DNA of 64,000 bases from JAWKZG01 sp041396125 (GTDB taxonomy: Bacteria; Pseudomonadota; Gammaproteobacteria; Competibacterales; Competibacteraceae): positions 58,289-122,288 of the forward strand of contig JAWKZG010000017.1 of NCBI GenBank assembly GCA_041396125.1, given 5' to 3'. The position numbers and the translations under genes are program-made. Positions 26,145-37,092 of this stretch are shown here, piece after piece. The notes beneath the pieces are model-generated. The model worked only from the letters and a program-made list of their open reading frames with translations. It searched no databases and was not told the origin of the DNA. Each line of letters opens with the position of its first letter. The stretch's first letter is position 1.

Positions 26145-29100
26145 CTATGCCGTCGCCATGCGCACCGCTTCATCAACATCCACGGCCACCAGTCGGGACA
26201 CGCCCGGTTCGTGCATGGTCACACCGGCCAGATGTTGGGCTATTTCCATCGTTGTTTTGTTATGAGTAACAATGATGAACTGTACCTGCTCCGACATCTT
26301 TTCTACAAGCTTTCCAAAACGCCCGACATTGGCATCATCCAGCGGCGCATCGACTTCATCCAGCATACAAAAAGGGGCTGGATTAAGTTGAAATATAGAA
26401 AAAATCAAGGCAATAGCTGTCAATGCTTTTTCCCCACCTGATAATAATTGTATGGTCCCCGGACGCTTTCCTGGCGGACGGGCAATAATCGCGACACCGG
26501 CATTCAGCGCATCCGTTCCGGTCAGTTCAAGATAAGCTTCGCCACCGCCGAACAGGCTTGGATAAAGCTGCTGCAGGTGCGTATTGACCTGCTCAAAGGT
26601 TGTCTTGAAGCGGTTGCGGGTTTCCCGGTCTATTTTAGCCATAGCGTCTTCCAGCAGAGCGAGTGCTTCGCGTAAATCCGCGTCCTGTTCGTCCAGAAAG
26701 GTTTTCCGCTCGGCCAACTGGGCATGCTCTTCAATGGCCGCCAGATTGATGGCCCCCAGCCGCTGGATACGGGTTGCCACCGCGTCAATACGCTTTACCC
26801 AGTCCGCTTCCGCAGCCGTGTCCGGCAGCGCCTGCAAGACCACGCTTAAATCCAGTTCCAGTTCATTGATCTGATCAACCAGTGTCTGTCGCCGTACCTG
26901 GGCTTCGTGGCAGATTAACTGCTGTGCCTGGATCGCTTCGCGCAGACTGCTGATACGTTTATCCAGCTCGCCCCGGCTTCGCTCCAGCGCACGGATAGCC
27001 TGCTCCTGCCCTGCCAATGCCTGACGGGCATCAGTCAGGCGCTGTTCGCTGGCCAGCTGCTGTTGTAAACACTGGTCCAGCTGGCGGCGCAGTTCGGTCA
27101 CATCATCGCCCGGTGCACGGCTGCGCAACTCCTGCAAACGCTGCCTGATCTGCTCAAGTTGCGATTGTACGCGTTCGATAGACTGCCGCAACTGGCCGCA
27201 TTCGGCTTGCCAGGATTGCGCCTGCAGTTTCTGTTCTGTCAGCGCCTGGCGGGCATTTTCACGCTGCGCCCGGCAGTCTTCCAGCGCTTCCTGCAGCTGA
27301 TTTCGACGGGTTGTAAAATCAACCTGCTGCTGTTCGAAGGTGCTCATCTCCTGCAGTGTCTGCGCCAGGCGCTGGCGAGCGGTTTCTAGCTCACTGCGAG
27401 TCTGCTCCAGCTCCGTCGCCAGTTCAATCGCTTCCAGCGCCAGGGCCTGCTGCCGCTGTTGTACGCTGGTCGCACGTTGCTCTAACAGATCAACCTGATT
27501 AATCAGCCGGGTGTGTTCGCGGGTTTCTGCGTTCAGCTCCGTGCGGGCTGCATCGATCTGCTCCTGCAGTGTTTCCAGTTGCTGCTGCTGCTGCTCTTGC
27601 GTTGCAGACAAAAGCTCGATGTTTTCCCGCCGGGCAGCGAACTGTTGCTGCGTCTCCCGAATGTCCTGCTCTCGCTGCAACAGACCACCACTGGCCGCTT
27701 GACCCCGCTGGATACGCAGCCAATCCGGCCCCAGCCAGACGCCATCTGACGTTACCACCGACTGACCGGATTGCAGTTCGCTGCGACGCGCCAATGCAGC
27801 AGTCGCATCCGTACTGATGAAGACGTCTTCCAGCAGCCGTTGCAGCGCCGCCGGTGCACGCACTCGCTGCGCCAGACTGTCCGCTGCCGTGTGCTCGGCG
27901 CTGGCAGGGGTTGTTACCGGGGCAGCCGTACGTTGTAAAATCAGTTTCAATTCAGCCTGCGGCAGAGCGCTTAATTCAGCCAGCAAGGTATCCGCAGCGC
28001 TCTGTCCGGGCGGCAGGCAAAACGCATCCAGCCAGTCAGCCAGCACCATTTCAACAGCCTGTTCCCAGCCCGGTTCAACCTGGATTGCGCTCAGCAGCGC
28101 TTCAGTCTGTTCACCCAGATGGTGCTCGCGCAGCCAGCCCTGCTGCTCACCCCGCTGCAAAATTTCATCCTGCAGCGTCTGCAGGGAAGCCAGACGGCCC
28201 TGCTCGGCCTGGGCCAGACTTTGCTGTTCCTGTAACTGCTGCTGCAACGTCTGCTGCTGCAGTCGCAGGGCCTGGTATTGTTCACTGTATTCATCCAGCA
28301 GGAGCTGGCGGGAGGTTACCCGTTCAGCACAGGTTTGTTCGTCTATCCGGGCCTGCTCCAGAGCCTGCTCCAGCTCTGCCAGTTCGTCATCATCGCGTTC
28401 GGTCTGGATTTTTTCCAAGCGCCGCTGATCTTGTAGCAGACTGCGCTCCAGTTGTTCAATCCGGGTCCGTTCGACCGCAGCGTGCTGGCGTGCGGTAGCA
28501 GCCTGGCGATTGTAGTGTTCCCACTCATTTTGCCAATCCTGCCAGGCCTGCTCACGGGCGGCAAGCTGCTCAATGCAGGACTGCTCGGCCTCTTGCAGGT
28601 GCTCCAGCCCGGCCTGCGCGGTTAACGCTTCCTGCTCGGCGTTCTCCAGCCGGGCAAGGTCCTGTGCTTGCTGCTGTTCGGCACTGTGCAGCGCCTGTTC
28701 AGTGCGTGCCAGTTCGGCGACATGCGCCTGTTTCAGCTCGGCCTGATGTTCAATCTGCTGCTGCAATTGAGCAATCGTGGTCGCCAGTTGATAATGCCCG
28801 GCTTCGGCCTGGCGCAGTTGGTCGTTGAGCGTTTGCTGCTGCTCGCGTCGACGCGTCCAGTCAGTCGTCTGCGCTGCCTGTTCAGCCTGCGCCTCATGCA
28901 AGCGGTTTTCCTGGGCGGCAATCTGCGCCTGTTGCTGGCTGACGTCCTGATCGAGCCGCTGCCAGCGCAGCGCCAGGAGTTGAGCCTTTAACTCGCGCTC
29001 TTCGGCCCGTAATTGTTTATAGCGCTCAGCATTGCGGGCCTGTTTATGCAGATGTTGCAGCTGCCGGTCGAGTTCTTCGCAAATATCGTTAACCCGCGCC

Positions 29101-29672
29101 AGATTTTCCAGGGTATGGCGGATACGATTTTCGGTTTCGCGGCGACGCTCTTTATATTTTGAGATACCGGCAGCTTCTTCCAGAAATACCCGCAGCTCTT
29201 CCGGCTTGGATTCGATTACGCGGGAAATTGTGCCCTGCTCGATGATGGCGTAACTGCGCGGCCCCAGTCCGGTACCCAGGAAAATATCGGTAATATCGCG
29301 CCGGCGGCAGCGGGTGCCATTCAGGAAATAGGTCGATTTACCGCCTCGGTCAACCTGCCGCCTGACCGCGATTTCGCTGTACTGCGACCAGGGGCCACTC
29401 AAACGACCTTCGCTATTGTCAAAAAACAGTTCAACCGAGGCCTGGCCGACTGGTTTGCGGGCACTGGAGCCATTAAAAATGACATCTTCCATCGAATCGC
29501 CGCGTAAATACCGGGCAGCACTTTCGCCCATCACCCAGCGCACCGCATCGATGATATTGGATTTTCCACAGCCGTTCGGCCCGACCACAGTTACGATGCG
29601 ATCAGGTACGTGAAACAACGTTGGATCAACGAATGACTTAAAGCCGGCGAGCTTGATTTTGGTCAGATGCAT
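26145..29672 (-). CDS. smc: Chromosome segregation protein SMC
   Basis: A 1175-residue SMC ATPase. The N-terminal head has Walker A VVGPNGCGKSNIIDAVRW (about 31-48) and Q-loop; two long Gln/Glu-rich coiled coils (about 170-500 and 660-1020) flank a hinge (about 515-640). The C-terminal head holds the signature LLSGGEKALTAIALIFSIF and Walker B CMLDEVDAPLDDANV. It forms the condensin-like complex that organises the chromosome. The start at 29,672 (MHLTKIKLAGFKSFVDPT) matches the family. The only ribosome-binding-like sequence (GAGCGG) lies inside an inverted repeat abutting the start codon. Confidence 0.98.
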   Translation of the reverse strand: MHLTKIKLAGFKSFVDPTLFHVPDRIVTVVGPNGCGKSNIIDAVRWVMGESAARYLRGDSMEDVIFNGSSARKPVGQASVELFFDNSEGRLSGPWSQYSEIAVRRQVDRGGKSTYFLNGTRCRRRDITDIFLGTGLGPRSYAIIEQGTISRVIESKPEELRVFLEEAAGISKYKERRRETENRIRHTLENLARVNDICEELDRQLQHLHKQARNAERYKQLRAEERELKAQLLALRWQRLDQDVSQQQAQIAAQENRLHEAQAEQAAQTTDWTRRREQQQTLNDQLRQAEAGHYQLATTIAQLQQQIEHQAELKQAHVAELARTEQALHSAEQQQAQDLARLENAEQEALTAQAGLEHLQEAEQSCIEQLAAREQAWQDWQNEWEHYNRQAATARQHAAVERTRIEQLERSLLQDQRRLEKIQTERDDDELAELEQALEQARIDEQTCAERVTSRQLLLDEYSEQYQALRLQQQTLQQQLQEQQSLAQAEQGRLASLQTLQDEILQRGEQQGWLREHHLGEQTEALLSAIQVEPGWEQAVEMVLADWLDAFCLPPGQSAADTLLAELSALPQAELKLILQRTAAPVTTPASAEHTAADSLAQRVRAPAALQRLLEDVFISTDATAALARRSELQSGQSVVTSDGVWLGPDWLRIQRGQAASGGLLQREQDIRETQQQFAARRENIELLSATQEQQQQQLETLQEQIDAARTELNAETREHTRLINQVDLLEQRATSVQQRQQALALEAIELATELEQTRSELETARQRLAQTLQEMSTFEQQQVDFTTRRNQLQEALEDCRAQRENARQALTEQKLQAQSWQAECGQLRQSIERVQSQLEQIRQRLQELRSRAPGDDVTELRRQLDQCLQQQLASEQRLTDARQALAGQEQAIRALERSRGELDKRISSLREAIQAQQLICHEAQVRRQTLVDQINELELDLSVVLQALPDTAAEADWVKRIDAVATRIQRLGAINLAAIEEHAQLAERKTFLDEQDADLREALALLEDAMAKIDRETRNRFKTTFEQVNTHLQQLYPSLFGGGEAYLELTGTDALNAGVAIIARPPGKRPGTIQLLSGGEKALTAIALIFSIFQLNPAPFCMLDEVDAPLDDANVGRFGKLVEKMSEQVQFIIVTHNKTTMEIAQHLAGVTMHEPGVSRLVAVDVDEAVRMATA

Positions 29673-29673
29673 A

Positions 29674-29700
29674 GCCGCTCATTATCGCATGCTGAGCGGC
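29674..29700 (-). promoter_or_regulatory. Inverted repeat abutting the smc start codon
   Basis: GCCGCTCA (29,674-29,681) and TGAGCGGC (29,693-29,700) form a perfect 8-bp inverted repeat with an 11-base loop, one base upstream of the smc ATG on the minus strand. It would enclose the likely ribosome binding site. There is no T-run after it, so it is not a typical terminator. A role in translation control is inferred. Confidence 0.5.
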
Positions 29701-29744
29701 TAAGTTAAGCCTGTTCTATTGCGCCAACAGGCAGACAGACAGCA

Positions 29745-30860
29745 TCAGCCTAATTCGCTGAGCTTATCCAGGGACGGCAGGGGTACATCGTGGTTTTTCT
29801 TCTCTTCGATCATGCGAATTTCCAGCGACACATTGTTTTTCGAGTCGGCATTGCGGATCGCTTCATCGCGATTGATCTTGCCGGCCAGATACAGTTCCAT
29901 CAGGGCCTGATCAAACGTTACCATGCCGGTTTCATGGGCAGAGGCCATCGCATCCTTGACATTTTCCAGGCTTCCTTTGCGAATCAGATCAGCGATATAC
30001 GGTGTATTCAGCATGATCTCCACCGCCGGAATCAGCGTCCCGGAAACAGTCCGGATCAGACGCTGCGACACGATAGCTTTCAGGTTGAGCGCCAGATCCA
30101 GCAAAAACTGTCCACGCGCGCTCTCCGGAAAGAAGTTAACAATCCGTTCCAGCGCCCCGTTGGCATTATTGGCGTGCAGGGTGCTTAACACCAGGTGACC
30201 GGTTTCCGAGTAGTGAATCGCCGAGCGCATCACTTCTTCGGAACGGATCTCACCGATCAAGATCACATCCGGCGCTTCCCGCATGGCGCTTTTCAGTGCA
30301 TTCTCGAAACTCAGGGTATCGATGCCAAGTTCACGCTGACCGACCACGGATTTTTTATGGTGATGGGTGAATTCGATAGGGTCTTCTATGGTGAGAATAT
30401 GCCCTGGCACATTGGTGTTGCGGTGATCGATCATGGAAGCCAGAGTGGTTGACTTACCGGAACCCGTTGCACCGACCATCAATACCAAACCCCGTTTTTC
30501 CATCACCAGTTCATTCAGCATCGATGGCAAACCGAGATCCTGAATGGAAGGAATCTCGCTCTTTATAAAGCGTACAACCATCGAAACCTCGCCCCGCTGC
30601 ATGAACACATTGGCGCGGAACCGCCCGACCCCTTTCAGGGGAATCGCGAAGTTAAATTCCAGTTCACGCTCGAAATCCTTGATCTGATCTTCACGCATGA
30701 TGGCATAAGCCAGCTGCTTGACACCGCCCGCCTCTAACGGCTTGTTACCAATCGGGCGCACCACGCCGTTGATCTTGATATGTACCGGGGTACCTACATA
30801 AAAAAATAAATCCGAAGCTTCTTTTTCAACCATTAAACGCAAATACGGCGAAATATCCAT
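29745..30860 (-). CDS. pilU: PilT/PilU-family twitching motility ATPase
   Basis: Hexameric type IV pilus retraction ATPase of 371 residues from the ATG at 30,860 (MDISPYLRLMVEKEASDLFF), preceded by GGGAGG. Motifs: Walker A GATGSGKST (about 131-139), Asp box ILTIEDPIEF, Walker B DVILIGEIRSEEVM and His box TGHLVLSTLHANNA. The long C-terminal extension with VSLEIRMIEEKK fits PilU rather than PilT. No pilT is next to it in the window. It lies directly upstream of smc and is divergent from a histidine kinase gene. Confidence 0.93.
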   Translation of the reverse strand: MDISPYLRLMVEKEASDLFFYVGTPVHIKINGVVRPIGNKPLEAGGVKQLAYAIMREDQIKDFERELEFNFAIPLKGVGRFRANVFMQRGEVSMVVRFIKSEIPSIQDLGLPSMLNELVMEKRGLVLMVGATGSGKSTTLASMIDHRNTNVPGHILTIEDPIEFTHHHKKSVVGQRELGIDTLSFENALKSAMREAPDVILIGEIRSEEVMRSAIHYSETGHLVLSTLHANNANGALERIVNFFPESARGQFLLDLALNLKAIVSQRLIRTVSGTLIPAVEIMLNTPYIADLIRKGSLENVKDAMASAHETGMVTFDQALMELYLAGKINRDEAIRNADSKNNVSLEIRMIEEKKNHDVPLPSLDKLSELG

Positions 30861-31279
30861 ACCACCCTCCCACAATCATGCGATATGCACGATAATGTAA
30901 CAAAATCCGGTTCAAAAAACGTTGAGCACGCGTTGCACAAATACACGACATACTGACAACAACACACTCTCTCCAACAGCCTGAACGATCTAAACCACAG
31001 TAACCTGGCCGACTGCGCTGGCAGAGGTATCAACGTATCAAACCCAGCAGAAATCATGCCTTGCCGCGCAAGGCTCCTCATCATACTGGAGCAGACAGAC
31101 TGGACAGGTACGCGCTACCTTGCTGCGCCTACCTTCTTTTATCGACGCTAACGCTTTATATTTGAGAGTCACTGTTCGATGTAGCACGACAACCGTCACT
31201 CACGTAGCATTACGCACTATACCGGCTGCCAGGCTTGGACATTACCTCACTCATTTTAAGGAAGATACAGGGACTATCG
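30861..31279. other. Non-coding gap between pilU and histidine kinase
   Basis: A 419-bp divergent intergenic region. Open frames here are short and lack ribosome binding sites and coding-like composition. It should hold promoters in both directions, but I could not identify convincing -35/-10 elements or hairpins. Confidence 0.5.
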
Positions 31280-32389
31280 ATGCGATTTCAGGTTCTGATT
31301 TATCCGCTACTTGGACTGATTGCGCTGTTTGCAGCTGTTTTTACGTATTACCAAACTCTAAATGTGCTGGTGCTGATAATCGGCGCAGCACTGCTGCTGT
31401 TACTGCTGGGGCTTGTCAGTCTGCAGTTGCAGCGCAGCCATAAGGCACTGAGCCAGGCTAACACCGATTTATCCAAAGTTACCCGCGAACTGCAAGCCCG
31501 TATCAGCGAGTTACAGCAATCGCAGGCGCAGCTGGTGCAATCCGAGAAAATGTCCTCGCTGGGCCAGATGGTGGCAGGCGTCACGCATGAGATCAACACC
31601 CCGCTGGCGTATACCCGCAGCAATACCGTACTGGTCGAAAGCCAGTTGGGACAGATCCACGAACTGGTCGATGCCTGTGCCCAGCAGGCGGATTATCTGA
31701 TGTCGGATCAGGCAGTGGATGAAGACCAGCTGGCCGAGCAAATCGGTCATGTCGCCGTGCTGGCGCAGGAACTGCGGCGCGACATGATTATCGAGGAAAT
31801 GCGCGAATTACTGCACAACAATATCAGCGGACTGGATCAGATCACAGAGCTGGTCAGCAATTTAAAGAATTTCAGCCGTCTGGACCGGCAGAAAATCGCC
31901 AGTGTTGATCTTAATGAAGGGCTGGACAGTGTTCTGATCATTGCCCGCAACGAATTGAAATATAAAGTTGACTTGATCAAGGACTACGACCGGTTGCCAC
32001 CCGTGCGCTGCTCGCCTTCACAGATTAATCAGGTCTTTCTGAATCTAGTGGTCAATGCGGCCCAGGCCATTGAGCAACAGGGCACGATCACACTCCGCAG
32101 TCGTGCCGAGGGCGATCAGGTACGCATCGAAATCGAAGATACCGGCAAAGGCATTCCTGCTCATATCATACCGCATATTTTTGATCCGTTTTTTACCACC
32201 AAAGACGTGGGTGAAGGCACAGGTCTGGGCTTGTCCATTGCATTCCAGATTGTACAGCAGCATGGCGGCACGCTCTCCGTTGACTCCGCACCGGAACATG
32301 GCACGAAATTTGTCATTACTTTACCTGTAGCCAGCCAGCTGATAGATGAGTTAGATACCACCGCCCCCCACCTGGCCGGGGTAAATTGA
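31280..32389 (+). CDS. Membrane-associated sensor histidine kinase
   Basis: A 369-residue kinase from the ATG at 31,280 (an in-frame TTG at 31,235 is less likely). Two adjacent membrane helices (about 5-22 and 30-50) with almost no periplasmic part are followed by a coiled coil (SQANTDLSKVTRELQARI) and a His-kinase core: H-box VAGVTHEINTPLAYTRSN, N-box VNAAQAIEQQ, G1 DTGKGIP, F-box DPFFTTK and G2 GTGLGLSIAFQIVQQHGG. With hardly any external loop it probably senses an internal or membrane signal. The double-receiver regulator 94 bases downstream is the likely partner, and the PilZ protein follows. Confidence 0.92.
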   Translation: MRFQVLIYPLLGLIALFAAVFTYYQTLNVLVLIIGAALLLLLLGLVSLQLQRSHKALSQANTDLSKVTRELQARISELQQSQAQLVQSEKMSSLGQMVAGVTHEINTPLAYTRSNTVLVESQLGQIHELVDACAQQADYLMSDQAVDEDQLAEQIGHVAVLAQELRRDMIIEEMRELLHNNISGLDQITELVSNLKNFSRLDRQKIASVDLNEGLDSVLIIARNELKYKVDLIKDYDRLPPVRCSPSQINQVFLNLVVNAAQAIEQQGTITLRSRAEGDQVRIEIEDTGKGIPAHIIPHIFDPFFTTKDVGEGTGLGLSIAFQIVQQHGGTLSVDSAPEHGTKFVITLPVASQLIDELDTTAPHLAGVN

Positions 32390-32483
32390 CCCTGAAAAGC
32401 CGGCTCGCTGCGCGCCCGGAGAGTGCCTCGAGTCAAAACCCCGCGAAAACCCGGTTTTTTTCCGTAGCGCAAGGACTTCAGTT

Positions 32484-33506
32484 ATGAGCAACCAACAGGA
32501 CTTAAAAAACGGCATTCGTATGCAGGAAAAAATAAAAGTTCTTTTCGTCGACGATGAACGTCACATTCTGACCGCCTTGCGTGCCCTGTTTCGCAGCCAG
32601 TACGAGGTCTACACCGCCATCAGCGGCAGCGAAGCGCTGGATATTATCCGGCGCGAGCATATTCATATTATTGTCAGCGACCAGCGCATGCCCAAAATGC
32701 TGGGTTCGCAATTATTGGCCCAGGTCAAAACCCTTTCGCCGCACACCATGCGTCTGCTGCTGACCGGTTATTCCGATATGGACGCCATTATGAAGTCCAT
32801 TAATGAGGGCGAGGTTTTCCGCTTTATCACCAAACCCTGGGACAATGACGATATTCAGGCCATCGTCGGCAACGCAGCCCAGATTGCCCTGCGCACGGAA
32901 CATGCGGATGCCCCGCCAGATGACACCTTGGCGGAAACCCCGCTGGCAGACGAGGCCGACCCGGCAGCTGAACTGTTGCCCGTCCCTCAAACCACCGCCC
33001 CGGGTACCGCTCAATACCCGGCCCTGCTGGTAATTTGCCCATCCCGTGACACCTGGGATACGGTGAACGACTTATTCCGTGACACGCGGGCCCTGTTGCG
33101 CGCCGAGTCCATAAACGAGGCACTCACCCAGCTCGGCGAGCACGAAGTCGGCGTCGTTATTACCGATACCAAAATCGCCGATGAAACGACCAACGAATTC
33201 ATAAATACCCTGAAACAAGAGCACCCGCTGCTCATTACCATCATTCTGACAGCGGATATGGATTCGGAAATGGCGATCAATCTGATCAACCAGGGCCAAA
33301 TCTATCGCTATCTGAGCAAACCGGTTTCGCGGGCGGTGCTGCGACTCAGTGTCGAGCAGGCTTTTCAGCATTATCAGCGCAACAAGTCCAAACCCTGGTT
33401 GTTGGACCGGTTTCGGCCAGCCCCATCGAAAACAACGCAGAACCCTTCGCTGGCAGCCCGCATACGCGACAGCCTGCGCGCTCTGCGATTACGCTTTCGC
33501 CAGTAA
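32484..33506 (+). CDS. Response regulator with two receiver-like domains
   Basis: A 340-residue protein with two receiver domains and no recognised output domain. The first (about 16-135) has the acidic pair VLFVDDERHI, phosphoacceptor Asp in IIVSDQRMPKM, Thr in LLLTGYSD and Lys in RFITKPWD; this KPW form is common in RpfG-type regulators. A linker rich in Ala, Pro and acidic residues (about 138-170) leads to a second receiver-like domain (about 176-300; VVITDTKIADE, IILTADMDSE, YLSKPV), which lacks the double-acidic pocket (VICPSRD) and may not be phosphorylated. AAGGA precedes the start. It probably works with the adjacent kinase by protein contacts. Confidence 0.9.
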   Translation: MSNQQDLKNGIRMQEKIKVLFVDDERHILTALRALFRSQYEVYTAISGSEALDIIRREHIHIIVSDQRMPKMLGSQLLAQVKTLSPHTMRLLLTGYSDMDAIMKSINEGEVFRFITKPWDNDDIQAIVGNAAQIALRTEHADAPPDDTLAETPLADEADPAAELLPVPQTTAPGTAQYPALLVICPSRDTWDTVNDLFRDTRALLRAESINEALTQLGEHEVGVVITDTKIADETTNEFINTLKQEHPLLITIILTADMDSEMAINLINQGQIYRYLSKPVSRAVLRLSVEQAFQHYQRNKSKPWLLDRFRPAPSKTTQNPSLAARIRDSLRALRLRFRQ

Positions 33507-33544
33507 TTCCTGTTCTTTGCGACTGAATACCCAGCCGAACTATT

Positions 33545-33907
33545 ATGCGTCCTGCCTCAGAGACTGAAAAACGTACGCAAAGCCGCGCTAATCTGAAAAT
33601 ACCGCTGGCCGTGTACGAGCACCCGGCCAGACAACTGCTGGGATATGCTGTTGATATATCCGCCGGCGGTTTTCGCGTGTACAGCGAAATCAGGCAAGAG
33701 CGTCGCACACCACTCTGGGTCAGTATCAGCCTGCCCCTCCAGCGCAATAGCGCCTGGCAGGAAGTCGCTATCCAGATCCAGCCGGTCTGGAGCCACTTCG
33801 ATCCGACTGATCAGGTCACGATCATTGGGTTTAAATTTCTGGATATCGAGCCAAATGCCTTGTTCGCCATACAGAAGCTGATGGACGAATACAGCTCGCT
33901 GGCCTGA
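33545..33907 (+). CDS. PilZ-domain protein
   Basis: A 120-residue protein consisting essentially of a PilZ domain. The cyclic-di-GMP-binding signature is present: an RxxxR motif (RTQSR, about residues 10-14) and D-x-S-x-x-G as DISAGG (about 38-43). The remaining beta-barrel strands (LWVSISLPL, VTIIGFKFLDIEP) follow the expected pattern. It is likely a c-di-GMP receptor that transmits the signal by protein contact. It lies 38 bases after the double-receiver regulator and a few kb from pilU, suggesting a link to motility or surface behaviour. Confidence 0.88.
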   Translation: MRPASETEKRTQSRANLKIPLAVYEHPARQLLGYAVDISAGGFRVYSEIRQERRTPLWVSISLPLQRNSAWQEVAIQIQPVWSHFDPTDQVTIIGFKFLDIEPNALFAIQKLMDEYSSLA

Positions 33908-33929
33908 CTTGCCTTTTGTCAGAACCCTG

Positions 33930-34796
33930 TTATTTGCCCGCGCCCGGCAGCATATCGAAAAAAGCGCTGACCACCCTGGCAGGCCGGCGCTTTACCAGGC
34001 AAACGACATACTCTATGCTTTCCAGCCGGGCATCCTGTACCCGCAGCGCCCGCACCCGGTTATCCGTCCCGAACTCGCTTTCGGCCACGATACCCACCCC
34101 CAGACCGGCCGCGACTGCTTCCCGTACGCCTTCCCGGCTGCCGATCTCCAGCACCTGAGTTAACTGCAGATCGTATTCGCGCAAGGTATTTTCAAAAATT
34201 GCCCGCGTAGTTGAACCCGTTTCGCGCAGGATAATACGTTGCGTGGTCAGTTCCCGCAGCTTGATACTGCGCCGCCCCGCCCAGGGGTGGCCCCGATCCA
34301 CAAACACGACCAAACGGTCAGGCCGTAAGGGTACCGCGCAAAAACGGCTGTCATCCTGCAGACCCGGCAATACTGCCAGATCGTACTGACGTTGGCGCAG
34401 GCCCTGCAGCAACTGTTCCGAGTTGCCAAACGCCAGCGATATGGTAATTCCCGGATAGCGCCGGGTGAACGCCGCCATTAACGGAATGATATGGAAAGGC
34501 GCATCAGCACCGACCCGCAGTTCGCCAGTGGTCAGTTCCCGGGCAGCACTGAGTTGCTGTTCCAGATCCGCTTCCAGGGCAAACAAACGCTGTGTGCCTT
34601 CAAACAGGGACCGACCCAGTTCGGTCAGTTCCAGTACCCGGCCGCGACGTTCGAATAGCCTGACCCCATACTGCGTTTCCAGGGCTTTTACCTGGCCAGA
34701 CAGCGTCGGCTGCGTCAGGTGTAACACGGTCGCTGCCTTGGTGAAGCTCTGATAGCTTGCAACGGCATGAAAGGCACGTAAATGAGCGTGGTTCAT
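33930..34796 (-). CDS. LysR-family transcriptional regulator
   Basis: A 288-residue LysR-type regulator. The N-terminal winged helix-turn-helix (MNHAHLRAFHAVASYQSFTK, then HLTQPTLSGQVKALE, residues 1-60) is followed by a linker helix and a substrate-binding domain starting GELRVGADAPFHI. The LTQPTLSGQV form of the HTH is seen in CysB/Cbl and phosphonate-type regulators. It is divergent from the peptidoglycan-binding gene and convergent with the PilZ gene, so there is no clear catabolic target nearby. The effector is unknown. Confidence 0.92.
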   Translation of the reverse strand: MNHAHLRAFHAVASYQSFTKAATVLHLTQPTLSGQVKALETQYGVRLFERRGRVLELTELGRSLFEGTQRLFALEADLEQQLSAARELTTGELRVGADAPFHIIPLMAAFTRRYPGITISLAFGNSEQLLQGLRQRQYDLAVLPGLQDDSRFCAVPLRPDRLVVFVDRGHPWAGRRSIKLRELTTQRIILRETGSTTRAIFENTLREYDLQLTQVLEIGSREGVREAVAAGLGVGIVAESEFGTDNRVRALRVQDARLESIEYVVCLVKRRPARVVSAFFDMLPGAGK

Positions 34797-34932
34797 GAGT
34801 TATTTTCTTGTATTTACTTGAACGGGACTACTTTCCGGTATCGGGCTGCAGCTCCAGTCAGCGCATAGTGCTAAAATAATATTATTGCGATAATACCAGC
34901 ACCACCGAGTTTGCAGTATCTGCCCTACTATT

Positions 34933-36813
<1,881 letters not shown>

Positions 36814-36816
36814 ATC

Positions 36817-37041
36817 ATGCCATCTGACACGCCCATCACACCCCATCAACACCGCCTGGCCGAAACCATCCGACAAGCGTGCATCGAAGCCGCTTTGCAA
36901 GGTTATGAAAATGCCGCTATCAGCGGCTTATGCCACGAAGGAGCCTGGGAAGCAGCGATCAGCGCCATCCGCATGGTCGATGTAGATGATGTCATCCGGG
37001 AACACGAAAACAGCGATCAGCCGGCCAAATTGTCTAAGTAA
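36817..37041 (+). CDS. Small conserved-type hypothetical protein
   Basis: A 74-residue cytosolic protein starting three bases after the stop of the preceding gene (36,811-36,813), so probably co-transcribed. The central segment AALQGYENAAISGLCHEGAWEAAISAIRMVD is helical and resembles a small protein family I have seen in Pseudomonas-type genomes, where it is often mislabelled as acetyltransferase. There is no catalytic motif in so short a chain. Function unknown. Confidence 0.7.
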   Translation: MPSDTPITPHQHRLAETIRQACIEAALQGYENAAISGLCHEGAWEAAISAIRMVDVDDVIREHENSDQPAKLSK

Positions 37042-37092
37042 CTGAAACTGTTTCAAAACAATCCGTTTGAGACTGGCATTTAGTACGCCAGT

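Noticed and set aside
25427..28573. Alternative frames opposite zipA and smc
   Set aside because: Shadows of long, compositionally biased coding regions (Gln/Glu-rich coiled coils and acidic linker).
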